Assembly: GCA_000198515.1 (NCBI GenBank)
Contig: FP929140.1
Span: forward strand, 1,152,527 to 1,216,526
From: a gamma proteobacterium HdN1
Lineage (GTDB): Bacteria > Pseudomonadota > Gammaproteobacteria > Pseudomonadales > Ketobacteraceae
DNA length: 64,000 bases
Direction: 5' to 3'
The notes below the pieces were generated by a model. The model was not told the origin of the DNA. It was given only the letters and a program-made list of their open reading frames with translations, and searched no databases. Below, one piece after another: positions 37,509 through 44,815 of the stretch; position 1 is the first letter of the stretch, and each line of letters starts with the position of its first letter. A program made the translations under genes and the position numbers.

Positions 37509-37946
37509 ATGCAAGCAAGACTTGACCCATGGAAAGTAGCGCCTGACCTGATGGGCGCAATGCTCGAAATGGAAAAAACCGCCGCCGGCGCTGGTTTGGA
37601 ATACAGCCTTTACGAACTGGTAAAAACACGCGCATCGCAAATTAACGGCTGCGCTTACTGCCTGCACATGCATACCACCGATGCCCGCAAGGCAGGAGAG
37701 AGTGAAATGCGCCTCTATCTGCTCAACGCATGGCGCGAATCCAGCCTTTATACGCCGCGCGAACGTGCCGCGCTGGCATGGACAGAATCGCTTACCTTGG
37801 TGAGTGAACAGTATGCTTCAGACGACGTTTATGAGGCACTTTGTCAGCAGTTCTCTGAACGTGAGCGCGTTGCTCTCACCCTTGCGATTACCACGATTAA
37901 CGCGTGGAACCGCATCGCCATAGGATTTCGCTCCCAGCATCCGTAG
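37509..37946 (+). CDS. AhpD/carboxymuconolactone decarboxylase-family protein
   Basis: The 145-residue protein has the AhpD-like core CAYCLHMHTTDA (CxxC plus His, about residues 48-59), with VKTRASQINGC before it and LAWTESLTLVSE after it. Members with this CxxCxxxH act as alkylhydroperoxidase-type thiol peroxidases. The ATG at 37509 follows TAAGGAGAA. It precedes a GST gene in the same direction, which fits a role in oxidative or electrophile stress. Confidence 0.9.
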   Translation: MQARLDPWKVAPDLMGAMLEMEKTAAGAGLEYSLYELVKTRASQINGCAYCLHMHTTDARKAGESEMRLYLLNAWRESSLYTPRERAALAWTESLTLVSEQYASDDVYEALCQQFSERERVALTLAITTINAWNRIAIGFRSQHP

Positions 37947-38030
37947 ATGAAAGCGAAATAGGTAGTAAACAGCCCATGCGGTTTTGCGTGGGATGACCAC
38001 CACCCCAACATTGAACTGGAGATATCAAAA

Positions 38031-38627
38031 ATGAAACTCTATTACTCCCCCGGCGCCTGCTCTTTATCCCCATTGATTGCGCTGCACGAAGCAGGCATCA
38101 AGGTGGAGTTGATTAAGGTGGATCTAAGAAGCAAAGCAATGGCAAATGGCGGCAATTATCTTGATATCAACCCAAACGGCTTTGTACCGGCCTTACAGCT
38201 TGATAGCGGAGAAATTCTTACCGAGGGCCCTGCGATCGTCCAATACATCGCGGATCTTGCGCCAAACAGCCACATTGCGCCTCCGAACGGTACCCTGGAT
38301 CGCGTGCACTTACAGGAAGCGTTAAACTTCGTATCCAGCGAAGTTCACAAAGGTTTTTCGCCATTATTTCACCCCGCTTTGCCTGCTGAGTGGAAAGCCA
38401 TCGTGCTTGATAAGCTGAGCCAGCGCTTTGATTACCTTGCAAAGCGTCTGGAAAAATCGGAGTGGTTGGTAGGCAAGCAGTTTACGGTAGCAGATGGCTA
38501 CTTGTTCACGGTATTAGGCTGGACGGTACCTTGTGGGATTGACTTGAGCCGCTGGCCCGCGCTCGTTGCCTACCGTGCTCGCATTGCTGAGCGCCCCAAG
38601 GTTAAAGAAGCGATCGCAGCGCAATAA
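38031..38627 (+). CDS. Glutathione S-transferase
   Basis: The 198-residue protein matches the bacterial beta-class GST: N-terminal thioredoxin-like domain with MKLYYSPGACSLSPLIAL including the conserved Cys10, INPNGFVPAL (cis-proline loop) and EGPAIVQYIAD, then a helical domain with VADGYLFTVLGW. It conjugates or transfers glutathione to electrophiles in the cytoplasm. ATG 38031 follows GGAGATATC. A strong terminator follows. Confidence 0.93.
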   Translation: MKLYYSPGACSLSPLIALHEAGIKVELIKVDLRSKAMANGGNYLDINPNGFVPALQLDSGEILTEGPAIVQYIADLAPNSHIAPPNGTLDRVHLQEALNFVSSEVHKGFSPLFHPALPAEWKAIVLDKLSQRFDYLAKRLEKSEWLVGKQFTVADGYLFTVLGWTVPCGIDLSRWPALVAYRARIAERPKVKEAIAAQ

Positions 38628-38683
38628 AAGTTTGCAGTAGCGCATCACGCCTGTTCTAAACATTCGCTTTTTTGACAGGTTCG

Positions 38684-38723
38684 GGGCTTGAATCGGGTTT
38701 AATTGGGTTCAAGCCCTTTTTTT
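38684..38723 (+). terminator. Rho-independent terminator after GST gene
   Basis: GGGCTTGAA (38684-38692) pairs perfectly with TTCAAGCCC (38708-38716), followed by seven T. It isolates the downstream RNA locus from the GST transcript. Confidence 0.92.
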
Positions 38724-38919
38724 GCGCTGGTTAAACCTGCGGGGTGATTATTGCTTTGCCTCCAATCTGCTTTATTCACTCATGGTTCTCGTGCTTGCTC
38801 CCACGCTACGGTTGATGTTGCGCTACGATTATTGAGAGGCGGCGTTTTGCTGGATCTTGGATGAATTGTAAACGCTTTGTTAAGTCAGCAGCTTTGACGC
38901 CGTCAATCGCTCAAGGCGG

Positions 38920-38937
38920 TGTAGGAAATGTCTCACA
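38920..38937 (+). promoter_or_regulatory. UvrY/GacA-like binding palindrome upstream of sRNA
   Basis: TGTAGGAAATGTCTCACA matches the 18-bp UvrY/GacA consensus TGTAAG-N6-CTTACA at ten of twelve defined positions. It sits about 110-120 bases before the predicted start of the GGA-rich RNA, a distance typical of upstream activating sequences of CsrB and Rsm RNA genes. Confidence 0.65.
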
Positions 38938-39006
38938 GGGTGCGTCGGAAAATTCCCAAAATGCGGTGCGTGATACGGCGACTTGTTTTATAACGTGTTG
39001 AAATTA

Positions 39007-39034
39007 TTGATAAAAGTGTGCAATCAAATATATT
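39007..39034 (+). promoter_or_regulatory. Predicted sigma-70 promoter of the GGA-rich sRNA
   Basis: TTGATA (39007-39012) and TATATT (39029-39034) are separated by 16 bases in AT-rich DNA. This predicts a transcript start near 39041, just before the first GGA motifs. Confidence 0.6.
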
Positions 39035-39331
39035 GTAAAGTTTTGTTGCGTATTTCTGGATGTTGTCTACGCGCCAACTTTTGGTAAAGTATCACTCATC
39101 GCGCAACGGACAGCGCGAACCGAAAAGGATTTCGGTCAGGGAAGAAAGCAACTTTCAAGGAGCGAAAACTGCCAAGGAGCGGCAGCGTCAATGGATGATG
39201 CGATCAAGGACTGAACGGATGCACTGGAGCCAAGGAAGGCGGCCTGCTGTTAGGATGCAGTTAGGTCACCAAGGCGCTAGGAAAGCAACGGACGAGCCAC
39301 CCAGTCTGCTGGTGAAGGATTTACCACAGAC

Positions 39332-39441
39332 GCAAGGAAGCTAGAGCAAGGAAGCTAGAGCAAGGAAGCTAGAGCAAGGAAGCTAGAGCAAGGAAGCTAG
39401 AGCAAGGAAGCTAGAGCAAGGAAGCTAGAGCAAGGAAGCTA
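39332..39441 (+). repeat. 14-nt tandem array, eight copies, inside the sRNA
   Basis: GCAAGGAAGCT recurs eight times at an exact 14-base period (starts 39332, 39346, 39360, 39374, 39388, 39402, 39416, 39430), with linker AGA. With the preceding A, each unit can fold as AGC-AAGGAA-GCT, placing AGGA in a hexaloop. Copies are identical, indicating recent expansion or strong selection. Confidence 0.97.
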
Positions 39442-39680
39442 CAAGGACGAACGTAGTCCAAGGTAAGGACAAAGGGAGAAACAAGGACGACAGGAGCCAC
39501 ATGGACGTGGCAAAGGCTGCCCGGCGCATACAGGATGTATCGCCGTGAACGGAGCAGGGGACGAACAATGGCGGCAAGGAACCTCCGGGAGAAAGCAATG
39601 GACGCTCTAAGGATTAGGATGAACTCAAGGATGCGGGGCTTTCAGGGAATTTGAAGGCCTGCCGAAAGGACTTGGTTAGC

Positions 39681-39710
39681 CGGGGTGGAAAGCTACCACC
39701 CCGTTGCATT
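39681..39710 (+). terminator. Terminator-like hairpin ending the sRNA
   Basis: CGGGGTGG (39681-39688) pairs perfectly with CCACCCCG (39696-39703) around a 7-base loop. The following tract TTGCATTTGTG is only partly T-rich, so termination could be less than complete. Confidence 0.6.
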
Positions 39711-39800
39711 TGTGTGGCGTGAACAGTGCAATAAACAGTGCAAAATGGTGTGCACTTTTGCAGATGACAATTGCCGTGCAAACAAAAAATCCGTACAAAC

Positions 39801-39837
39801 AAAAAAACCGCATAAGCGCAAATAACGCTCAATGCGG
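39801..39837 (-). terminator. Rho-independent terminator of fdxA
   Basis: On the minus strand CCGCAT and ATGCGG pair around an inner GCGT/ACGC-like stem and are followed by seven T. It ends fdxA transcription and separates it from the convergent sRNA. Confidence 0.85.
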
Positions 39838-39866
39838 CTTTCGTTACACGAAACGCTCGAAGAAGT

Positions 39867-40190
39867 TTATTTCTCCAAATACTTCATCTTGTCGGGCTTG
39901 CCGTCCCACTCTTTCGCTTCTGGCAGCGGATCCTTCTTCTCGGTAATGTTCGGCCACTTTTCGGCAAGCTCTGCGTTGAGCGGGATGAACTGTTGTTGAT
40001 CGTCCGGCACCTCATCTTCAGAGAAGATTGCCTCTGCAGGGCATTCTGGCTCGCATAGAGCGCAGTCGATGCACTCGTCGGGGTGGATGACTAGAAAGTT
40101 TGGGCCTTCGTAGAAGCAATCTACTGGGCAAACTTCAACGCAGTCAGTGTACTTGCACTTGATGCAATTCTCGGTAACAACGAACGTCAT
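39867..40190 (-). CDS. fdxA: Seven-iron ferredoxin FdxA
   Basis: Electron carrier of 107 residues with one [3Fe-4S] and one [4Fe-4S] cluster. Cysteines are arranged as [14 protein letters not shown] (residues 9-22) and [12 protein letters not shown] (about 40-51), followed by the long C-terminal extension [17 protein letters not shown] typical of FdxA. The ATG is preceded by GAGAGGAT on the minus strand. Position next to mutS, with the Rsm-type RNA locus on its other side, is the Pseudomonas arrangement (there rpoS lies beyond). Confidence 0.96.
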   Translation of the reverse strand: MTFVVTENCIKCKYTDCVEVCPVDCFYEGPNFLVIHPDECIDCALCEPECPAEAIFSEDEVPDDQQQFIPLNAELAEKWPNITEKKDPLPEAKEWDGKPDKMKYLEK

Positions 40191-40340
40191 GTATCAGTAT
40201 CCTCTCTACATATACTACTGAAATTGCTGTGGGGCTTGATCATTGCCTGCGACAGCTCGGCGCACACACTTTTCCCGCGCGATCATACTACTGTGGCATG
40301 TTACCGCAAAAAAGGGCGGTATATTGGTAAAGTTCAATAC

Positions 40341-42950
40341 CTATAGTTTGGTATTCGGCGAAAAATTCTCTCCACTCAAACGTTTAAGTTGATACAGGTA
40401 GTCCAGCGCTTGGCGTGGCGTAAGTTCGTCTGGGTGAATTGATTCAAGCAGAACCACTGCGGGGTGCGGTGGGGCTGGTTCAGCGAACATGTCTGCCTGC
40501 AGCGGTGGTTGCGGAGCGGCTGCCGGATTCTTTTTCTGCTTGGCGGAACTCGGGTTTTCTAGCTGGTGAAGTTTTTTGCGTGCATTCGCAATCACTTGCG
40601 CCGGAACGCCGGCAAGTTTCGCGACTGCGAGGCCGTAACTTTGGCTGGCGGGGCCGGTTTCTACGCGGTGCAAAAACAGAATGTCCTCGCCTTGCTCGCA
40701 TGCGGCCAAATGGACGTTGATGGCGCTGGGCGCCTGCTCTGGAAGCGATGTAAGTTCAAAATAGTGCGTCGCAAACAGCGTGAATGCTCGCTGCTGTATA
40801 GCAAGATGATGAGCGGCCGACCATGCTAGAGAAAGACCATCGAAGGTGGATGTGCCGCGCCCGATTTCATCCATCAATACAAGGCTTTGATGCGTCGCAT
40901 TGTGGAGAATGTTGGCAGTTTCGGTCATTTCCACCATAAACGTAGAGCGCCCACCGGCAAGATCATCAGAGGAACCAATGCGCGTAAAAATCCGATCAAT
41001 CGGGCCGACCGTCATCTGCTCGGCGGGTACAAAACTGCCGATATACGCAAGAACGGCCATTAATGCGGTTTGGCGCATAAACGTCGATTTACCGCCCATA
41101 TTGGGGCCAGTAATAATTAGCATGCGGTGCTGATCATTTAGCTGTAAATCGTTAGGTGTAAAATGCCCGTCTAACACTTGCTCTACAACTGGGTGACGTC
41201 CTTTTGAAATATGTATACCAGGGCGGTCATCCAATACTGGGCAGGTAAAGGCAAGCGCATCGGCGCGCTCCGCTAGGTTAGCCAGAACGTCCAGCTCGGC
41301 AATTGCTGCGGCGCTATTCTGTAGCGCTCCAAGTTCCGTTGCGATACGTTCCAGTAGGGTGTCGTAGAGCAGCTTTTCGCGGTTCAGGGCGCGACTTCGG
41401 GCGCTGAGAGCTTTGTCCTCGAATGCCTTGAGCTGCGGGGTGATATAGCGCTCTGCGTTCTTAAGTGTTTGCCTGCGCGTGTAGTCAGTAGGTGCTTGCT
41501 CTGCTTGGCTGCGGCTGAGTTCGATGTAGTAACCGTGGATTCGGTTGTAGCCGATCTTAAGCGTGCTTAGCCCAGTTCGTTGCCGTTCTGTTTCTTCGAG
41601 CTTTACCAAAAAATCGCCGGCGTTTTCGCTGATGGCGCGCAATTCGTCTAGCTCGTCGTCAAATCCAGTTGCGATAACACCGCCCTCGCGTGCAAGCAGC
41701 GGTGGGGTTTCGACCAGAGCGCGCTTGAGTTCATCCGTGAGTGCTGGGAAAGTGGCGATTGTGTGTGCCAGCTGGTGGATTCGCGTGGATTCGATGTTGG
41801 CGAGAATGGTCTGCACTTCTGGCAAGCGTTCGAGAGCATCACGCAGTCGAGTGAGGTCGCGAGGGCGGGCCGATCGCAGGGCGACGCGCGTAAGGATGCG
41901 TTCGATATCGCCAATGGAGTGAAGTGGTTCTTGGATACGTTCGAATGCGTATTCGTTTAGCAGGGCGTGAATGGCGCCTTGCCTTTCAATAAGCGTGCTG
42001 CGATGGCGTAAGGGGCGATTCAGCCAGCGCCGGAGCAAGCGGGAACCCATGGCGGTTCGGGCGCGATCCATTACCCACGCCAGTGTATGGATTTCTCCAC
42101 CGGAGAGATTCTCGACAAGCTCAAGGTTTCGGCGGGTGCTGGCGTCTAGGATCACTGCGTCTTCTAAGCTCTCGACCGTTAGCGCCCGTATATGAGGTAG
42201 GGCGGCACGCTGGGTTTCCTTCACATACTGTAGAAGGCACCCTGCAGCGGCAATTGCCTTGCTCAAGTGTTCGCAGCCAAACCCTTGAAGGTCATGTGTT
42301 CCAAGCTGACTGATCAAAAGCCTGCGAGCGGATTCGTGCTCAAAATGCCACTCGGGGCGAGGGCGTAGACCTCTGCGGGCGTGTAGATGCTGGGCGATCG
42401 CAGAATCTTCTTGAATCAATAACTCCGCTGGTGCTAGGCGCCCAAGTTCGGCATCTAGCGCCGCAAAACCCTGCGCCTCGCTGACACTAAACCGGCCGCT
42501 GGAAATGTCGAGTGCGGCGATGCCAAAACGATCTTCTTGGGAAAATACAGCGCATAGCAGGTTGTCGCGCCTTTCATCAAGAAGAGCCTCGTCGCTCACT
42601 GTGCCAGGGGTTACAATGCGTACAACTTTTCGCTCCATTGGCCCTTTTGTTTCCGAGGCTTCGCCGATCTGCTCCGCAACTGCCACAGAAACGCCAAGTT
42701 TTACCAACCGCGCAAGATACCCTTCCGCTGCATGGTAGGGGACGCCCGCCATCGGAATAGGTTCACCTGCGGATTGGCCGCGATGCGTGAGTGTAATATC
42801 AAGTAGGCTGGCGGCTGTGATGGCGTCCTGAAAGAACAGCTCGTAAAAATCTCCCATGCGATAAAAGAGAAGCGCTTGCGGATGTTCGGCTTTCATTCGC
42901 AGGTATTGTTGCATTACCGGCGTGTGTTTTTGCAGTTCTTCTTCAATCAT
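40341..42950 (-). CDS. mutS: DNA mismatch repair protein MutS
   Basis: Mismatch-recognition ATPase, 869 residues from the chosen ATG. The mismatch-binding motif [12 protein letters not shown] is near residue 30-41; Walker [14 protein letters not shown] near 600; then [12 protein letters not shown] and ATHYFEL. I chose ATG 42950 ([17 protein letters not shown]), which aligns with known N-termini; an upstream TTG at 43001 would add 17 residues without a binding site. The last ~80 residues include the dimerisation tail. Mobile-element remnants lie immediately upstream of its promoter region. Confidence 0.95.
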   Translation of the reverse strand: MIEEELQKHTPVMQQYLRMKAEHPQALLFYRMGDFYELFFQDAITAASLLDITLTHRGQSAGEPIPMAGVPYHAAEGYLARLVKLGVSVAVAEQIGEASETKGPMERKVVRIVTPGTVSDEALLDERRDNLLCAVFSQEDRFGIAALDISSGRFSVSEAQGFAALDAELGRLAPAELLIQEDSAIAQHLHARRGLRPRPEWHFEHESARRLLISQLGTHDLQGFGCEHLSKAIAAAGCLLQYVKETQRAALPHIRALTVESLEDAVILDASTRRNLELVENLSGGEIHTLAWVMDRARTAMGSRLLRRWLNRPLRHRSTLIERQGAIHALLNEYAFERIQEPLHSIGDIERILTRVALRSARPRDLTRLRDALERLPEVQTILANIESTRIHQLAHTIATFPALTDELKRALVETPPLLAREGGVIATGFDDELDELRAISENAGDFLVKLEETERQRTGLSTLKIGYNRIHGYYIELSRSQAEQAPTDYTRRQTLKNAERYITPQLKAFEDKALSARSRALNREKLLYDTLLERIATELGALQNSAAAIAELDVLANLAERADALAFTCPVLDDRPGIHISKGRHPVVEQVLDGHFTPNDLQLNDQHRMLIITGPNMGGKSTFMRQTALMAVLAYIGSFVPAEQMTVGPIDRIFTRIGSSDDLAGGRSTFMVEMTETANILHNATHQSLVLMDEIGRGTSTFDGLSLAWSAAHHLAIQQRAFTLFATHYFELTSLPEQAPSAINVHLAACEQGEDILFLHRVETGPASQSYGLAVAKLAGVPAQVIANARKKLHQLENPSSAKQKKNPAAAPQPPLQADMFAEPAPPHPAVVLLESIHPDELTPRQALDYLYQLKRLSGENFSPNTKL

Positions 42951-43044
42951 GCGTATTGGGCGAGTCTGGTTGTTGCGAAAAAACGGTATGATAAAGCGCA
43001 AAGAGGTTTCTGTCAGCGCTTGCTTTGATCAGATGCGCGGCAAA

Positions 43045-43440
43045 CCCCGTCCTTTAGAGGGTGTCGCAAAAGGGTAACTGTCAGTAAAATCGTTCTCCAA
43101 GCGGACGTCATTTCGTAACGGGTGATCCTCGCAAGATTTTCGTGGGCACCGCGCGGCATGATGGGATTGATCCTGCATGGAATCATGCAGGGGGTGCATT
43201 CGCTACGCGCTTTGGAACGCTTGGCACGCTTGGACTTGGGCTGCGTGTGGGTTTGCGGTGGCATCACACCGGATCATGCCAATATTATTCGCCTTCTTGC
43301 GCGCAATTTATCAGGTTCAGAACGTGTTCCGCCTTGTAACAGCCAGCAGCGTTTGGAAAAGAAGGATGCCGGTGGAGGCATCCTCATGAACACAATCCCT
43401 CAGCCTGAAACCCTTTTGCGACACCCTCTTCAGGGCGGGG
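43045..43440. mobile_element. Non-autonomous IS remnant (MITE-like) with 31-bp inverted repeats
   Basis: Left arm 43045-43075 and right arm 43410-43440 form an inverted repeat; the inner 19 bp (GAGGGTGTCGCAAAAGGGT at 43057-43075) are identical and the outer 12 differ at about three positions. The roughly 335-bp interior keeps a fragment of a transposase N-terminus. The outer arm sequences CCCCGTCCTT and CAGGGCGGGG would form one hairpin if the middle were removed, as though the element inserted into a pre-existing hairpin of an IS200/IS605-type end. No clear target duplication. Confidence 0.75.
43122..43290 (+). pseudogene. Transposase N-terminal fragment (DDE family, IS1182-like)
   Basis: Reading GTG 43122 gives residues including RGMMGLILHGIMQGVHSLRA, then LERLARLDLGCVWVCGGI and TPDHANI. 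This is the pattern of the N-terminal domain of IS1182/IS5-superfamily transposases (pole of G..G.hS.R.le, then gGi.PDH..I). The catalytic DDE part is missing and the frame loses similarity after about 43290. It is an internally deleted relic inside the element at 43045-43440. Confidence 0.65.
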
Positions 43441-43479
43441 AAGGATAGCGCGGATTGCGTAGCAATCCTGTTTTTGGGG

Positions 43480-43590
43480 TTAGTGCGGCGTTTGTGGCTG
43501 TTCGATGTACTGCCGGATGACCTCTGTCGGTGCTCCACCACAACTCACTGCAAAATAACTGGGCGACCATAAAGCGCCGCCCTTGCCTAA
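43480..43590 (-). pseudogene. TnpA (Y1 transposase) C-terminal relic
   Basis: Minus-strand translation ending at TAA 43480-43482 reads GGALWSPSYFAVSCGGAP, then TEVIRQYIEQPQTPH. That is the end of an IS200/IS605 Y1 transposase: LWSPSYF and the helix with the catalytic tyrosine in VIRQYIE. The N-terminal HUH part is absent, so it is not functional. Confidence 0.7.
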
Positions 43591-43631
43591 TATCGTTGGT
43601 ATCACTCATAGGCCAAAGTATAATACAGACC

Positions 43632-44687
43632 ATGGCAAACACTAAGACCCTCAAGGTTCGCATTAAAGACAAACACGCGCCGCTACTCAACCAAATGGCG
43701 CGGTCGGTGAACTTTGTCTGGAATTATGTGAACGAACTATCGTCACGAGCGATCCGGGAGCGTGGGCAATTCTTGTCTGAATACGATCTGCATCCTTACA
43801 CCAAAGGCGCAGGCAAAGAATTAGGGCTTCATAGTCATACCTTGCAGTGCATCGGCAAGGAATACGTCACCCGCCGCAAGCAATTCAAAAAATCCCGCTT
43901 GAACTGGCGCAAATCGGGCGGTGCAAAGCGTTCGCTGGGCTGGATTCCGGTCAATACCGGAGCCGCTACATGGAAGAACGGGCAGGTCTATCACGCGGGC
44001 CATTACTTCAATGTGTGGGATTCCTACGGCCTTGCACAATACAAATTCAGGACGGCCAGCTTCAATGAAGATGCACGCGGGCGCTGGTATTTCAATGTGG
44101 TTGTGAAAGTAGAAGCCAAACCCACGGCAGGCACTGGCGCAGTCGGTATCGACTTGGGGCTGAAGGACGCGGCGACCGCCTCTTGCGGTGCCAAACTGGA
44201 AAGCAAGCACTACCGCCGTTTAGAAGGCGCGTTAGGCGTTGCACAACGCGCCAACAAGAAAGCCCGCGTGAAAGCGATCCACGCCAAGATTAAAAACAAA
44301 CGTAAAGACGATATCCATCAATTTAGTCGCCAGTTGGTCAATGCCAATGCGGCAATCTTCGTTGGCAACGTGCAACCCAAGCCGCTCACCCAAACCAAGA
44401 TGGCTAAATCCGTTTTGGATGCAGGCTGGGGAATGCTGAAAACCACGCTGGAATACAAGTGCAATCATGCAGGCGTGGTATTCGAAGAAGTCAACGAAGC
44501 TTATACCACCCAAGTCTGTTCGTGTTGTGGCTGCATAGGCCCCAACAGTCCGAAAGGTAGAGCAGGCTTGCGAATAAGAGAATGGACGTGTGAGTGCGGT
44601 ATCACTCACGACCGCGACATCAACGCGGCGCGGAACATTCTCGCGGCGGGGCATCGCCGTCTAGCGGTAGGAATCCCCCTGCTTTAG
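43632..44687 (+). CDS. tnpB: IS200/IS605-family RNA-guided nuclease TnpB
   Basis: TnpB of 351 residues. N-terminal wedge region (MANTKTLKVRIKDKH), then RuvC-I GIDLGLKDAA with D174, RuvC-II region AAIFVGNVQP, zinc ribbon CSCCG (C296, C299) and CECG (C320, C322), and RuvC-III HDRDINAARNI with D329. Notable: the usual catalytic Glu of RuvC-II is Gly (G245), while a Glu occurs 44 residues later at E289 in VNEAYTTQ, where most TnpBs have Pro. This is the rearranged active site reported for a TnpB subset and Fanzor. I take ATG 43632 as start. The stop lies within the right-end hairpin. Confidence 0.92.
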   Translation: MANTKTLKVRIKDKHAPLLNQMARSVNFVWNYVNELSSRAIRERGQFLSEYDLHPYTKGAGKELGLHSHTLQCIGKEYVTRRKQFKKSRLNWRKSGGAKRSLGWIPVNTGAATWKNGQVYHAGHYFNVWDSYGLAQYKFRTASFNEDARGRWYFNVVVKVEAKPTAGTGAVGIDLGLKDAATASCGAKLESKHYRRLEGALGVAQRANKKARVKAIHAKIKNKRKDDIHQFSRQLVNANAAIFVGNVQPKPLTQTKMAKSVLDAGWGMLKTTLEYKCNHAGVVFEEVNEAYTTQVCSCCGCIGPNSPKGRAGLRIREWTCECGITHDRDINAARNILAAGHRRLAVGIPLL

Positions 44688-44706
44688 CTGGGGGAGGATG
44701 TCAAAG
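44560..44706 (+). ncRNA. Candidate omega/reRNA at the tnpB 3' end
   Basis: TnpB guide RNAs come from the 3' end of tnpB plus the right end. Here the final 130 bases of tnpB lead into a perfect CCCCC/GGGGG stem (44675-44679, 44690-44694) with an inner GCT/AGC, then AGGATGTCAAAG. The guide would correspond to the sequence just beyond the element near 44707. Exact borders are inferred. Confidence 0.4.
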
Positions 44707-44815
44707 ACGGTAAATCATTCTTTGGTTTATCGTTTTAGTGATCACAGGCTACAATGTTACATTGATTTCACTATGGGGTTTTTCCGCCTTGCTCACGGTA
44801 GAACAGAAACGAAAG

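Larger units (their letters stand above)
39041..39710 (+). ncRNA. Candidate CsrB/RsmZ-type CsrA-sequestering small RNA, about 670 nt
   Basis: The stretch between GST and fdxA has no plausible protein but contains about 40 GGA trinucleotides on the plus strand, of which about 26 are AGGA; about 10 would be expected by chance. Many sit in the loops of short stems, the way CsrA/RsmA is bound: CCGAAA-AGGA-TTTCGG (39121-39135), CTGCC around AAGGA (39170-39185), CCAC-ATGGAC-GTGG (39498-39511), ATACA-GGA-TGTAT (39528-39540). The middle holds an eight-copy 14-nt array, each copy with an AAGGA mini-hairpin. Upstream is a UvrY/GacA-like site; a strong GC stem ends the locus. The neighbour fdxA-mutS matches the rsmZ locus of Pseudomonas. 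Inferred role: titrate CsrA/RsmA under BarA/GacS control. It is longer than the well-known 100-370 nt examples. Confidence 0.8.
43441..44706 (+). mobile_element. IS200/IS605-type element: tnpA relic, intact tnpB and right-end hairpin
   Basis: The segment holds a truncated TnpA C-terminus on the minus strand, a full-length tnpB on the plus strand and, at the tnpB 3' end, the CCCCC-TGCTTTAGCT-GGGGG hairpin followed by AGGATGTCAAAG, a common right-end sequence for these elements. The divergent tnpA/tnpB order is that of IS605. With tnpA destroyed the element can no longer move by itself. Confidence 0.75.

Noticed and set aside
37207-37635. Minus-strand open frame between trpB and the AhpD-like gene
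   Set aside because: It overlaps the well-supported AhpD-like start by over 100 bases and has no recognisable domain or binding site.
39060-39344. Open frame of 94 codons at the 5' side of the GGA-rich RNA
   Set aside because: No family resemblance, Arg/Gln-rich by-product of AGG and CAA-rich repeats, no good ribosome binding site; the structured GGA pattern explains the DNA better.
39332-39441. CRISPR array
   Set aside because: The 14-nt units abut each other with only a 3-base linker; there are no variable spacers and no cas genes nearby.
43013-43267. Minus-strand frame across the MITE and mutS leader
   Set aside because: It runs through an inverted repeat and opposite to a recognisable transposase fragment; probably a shadow.
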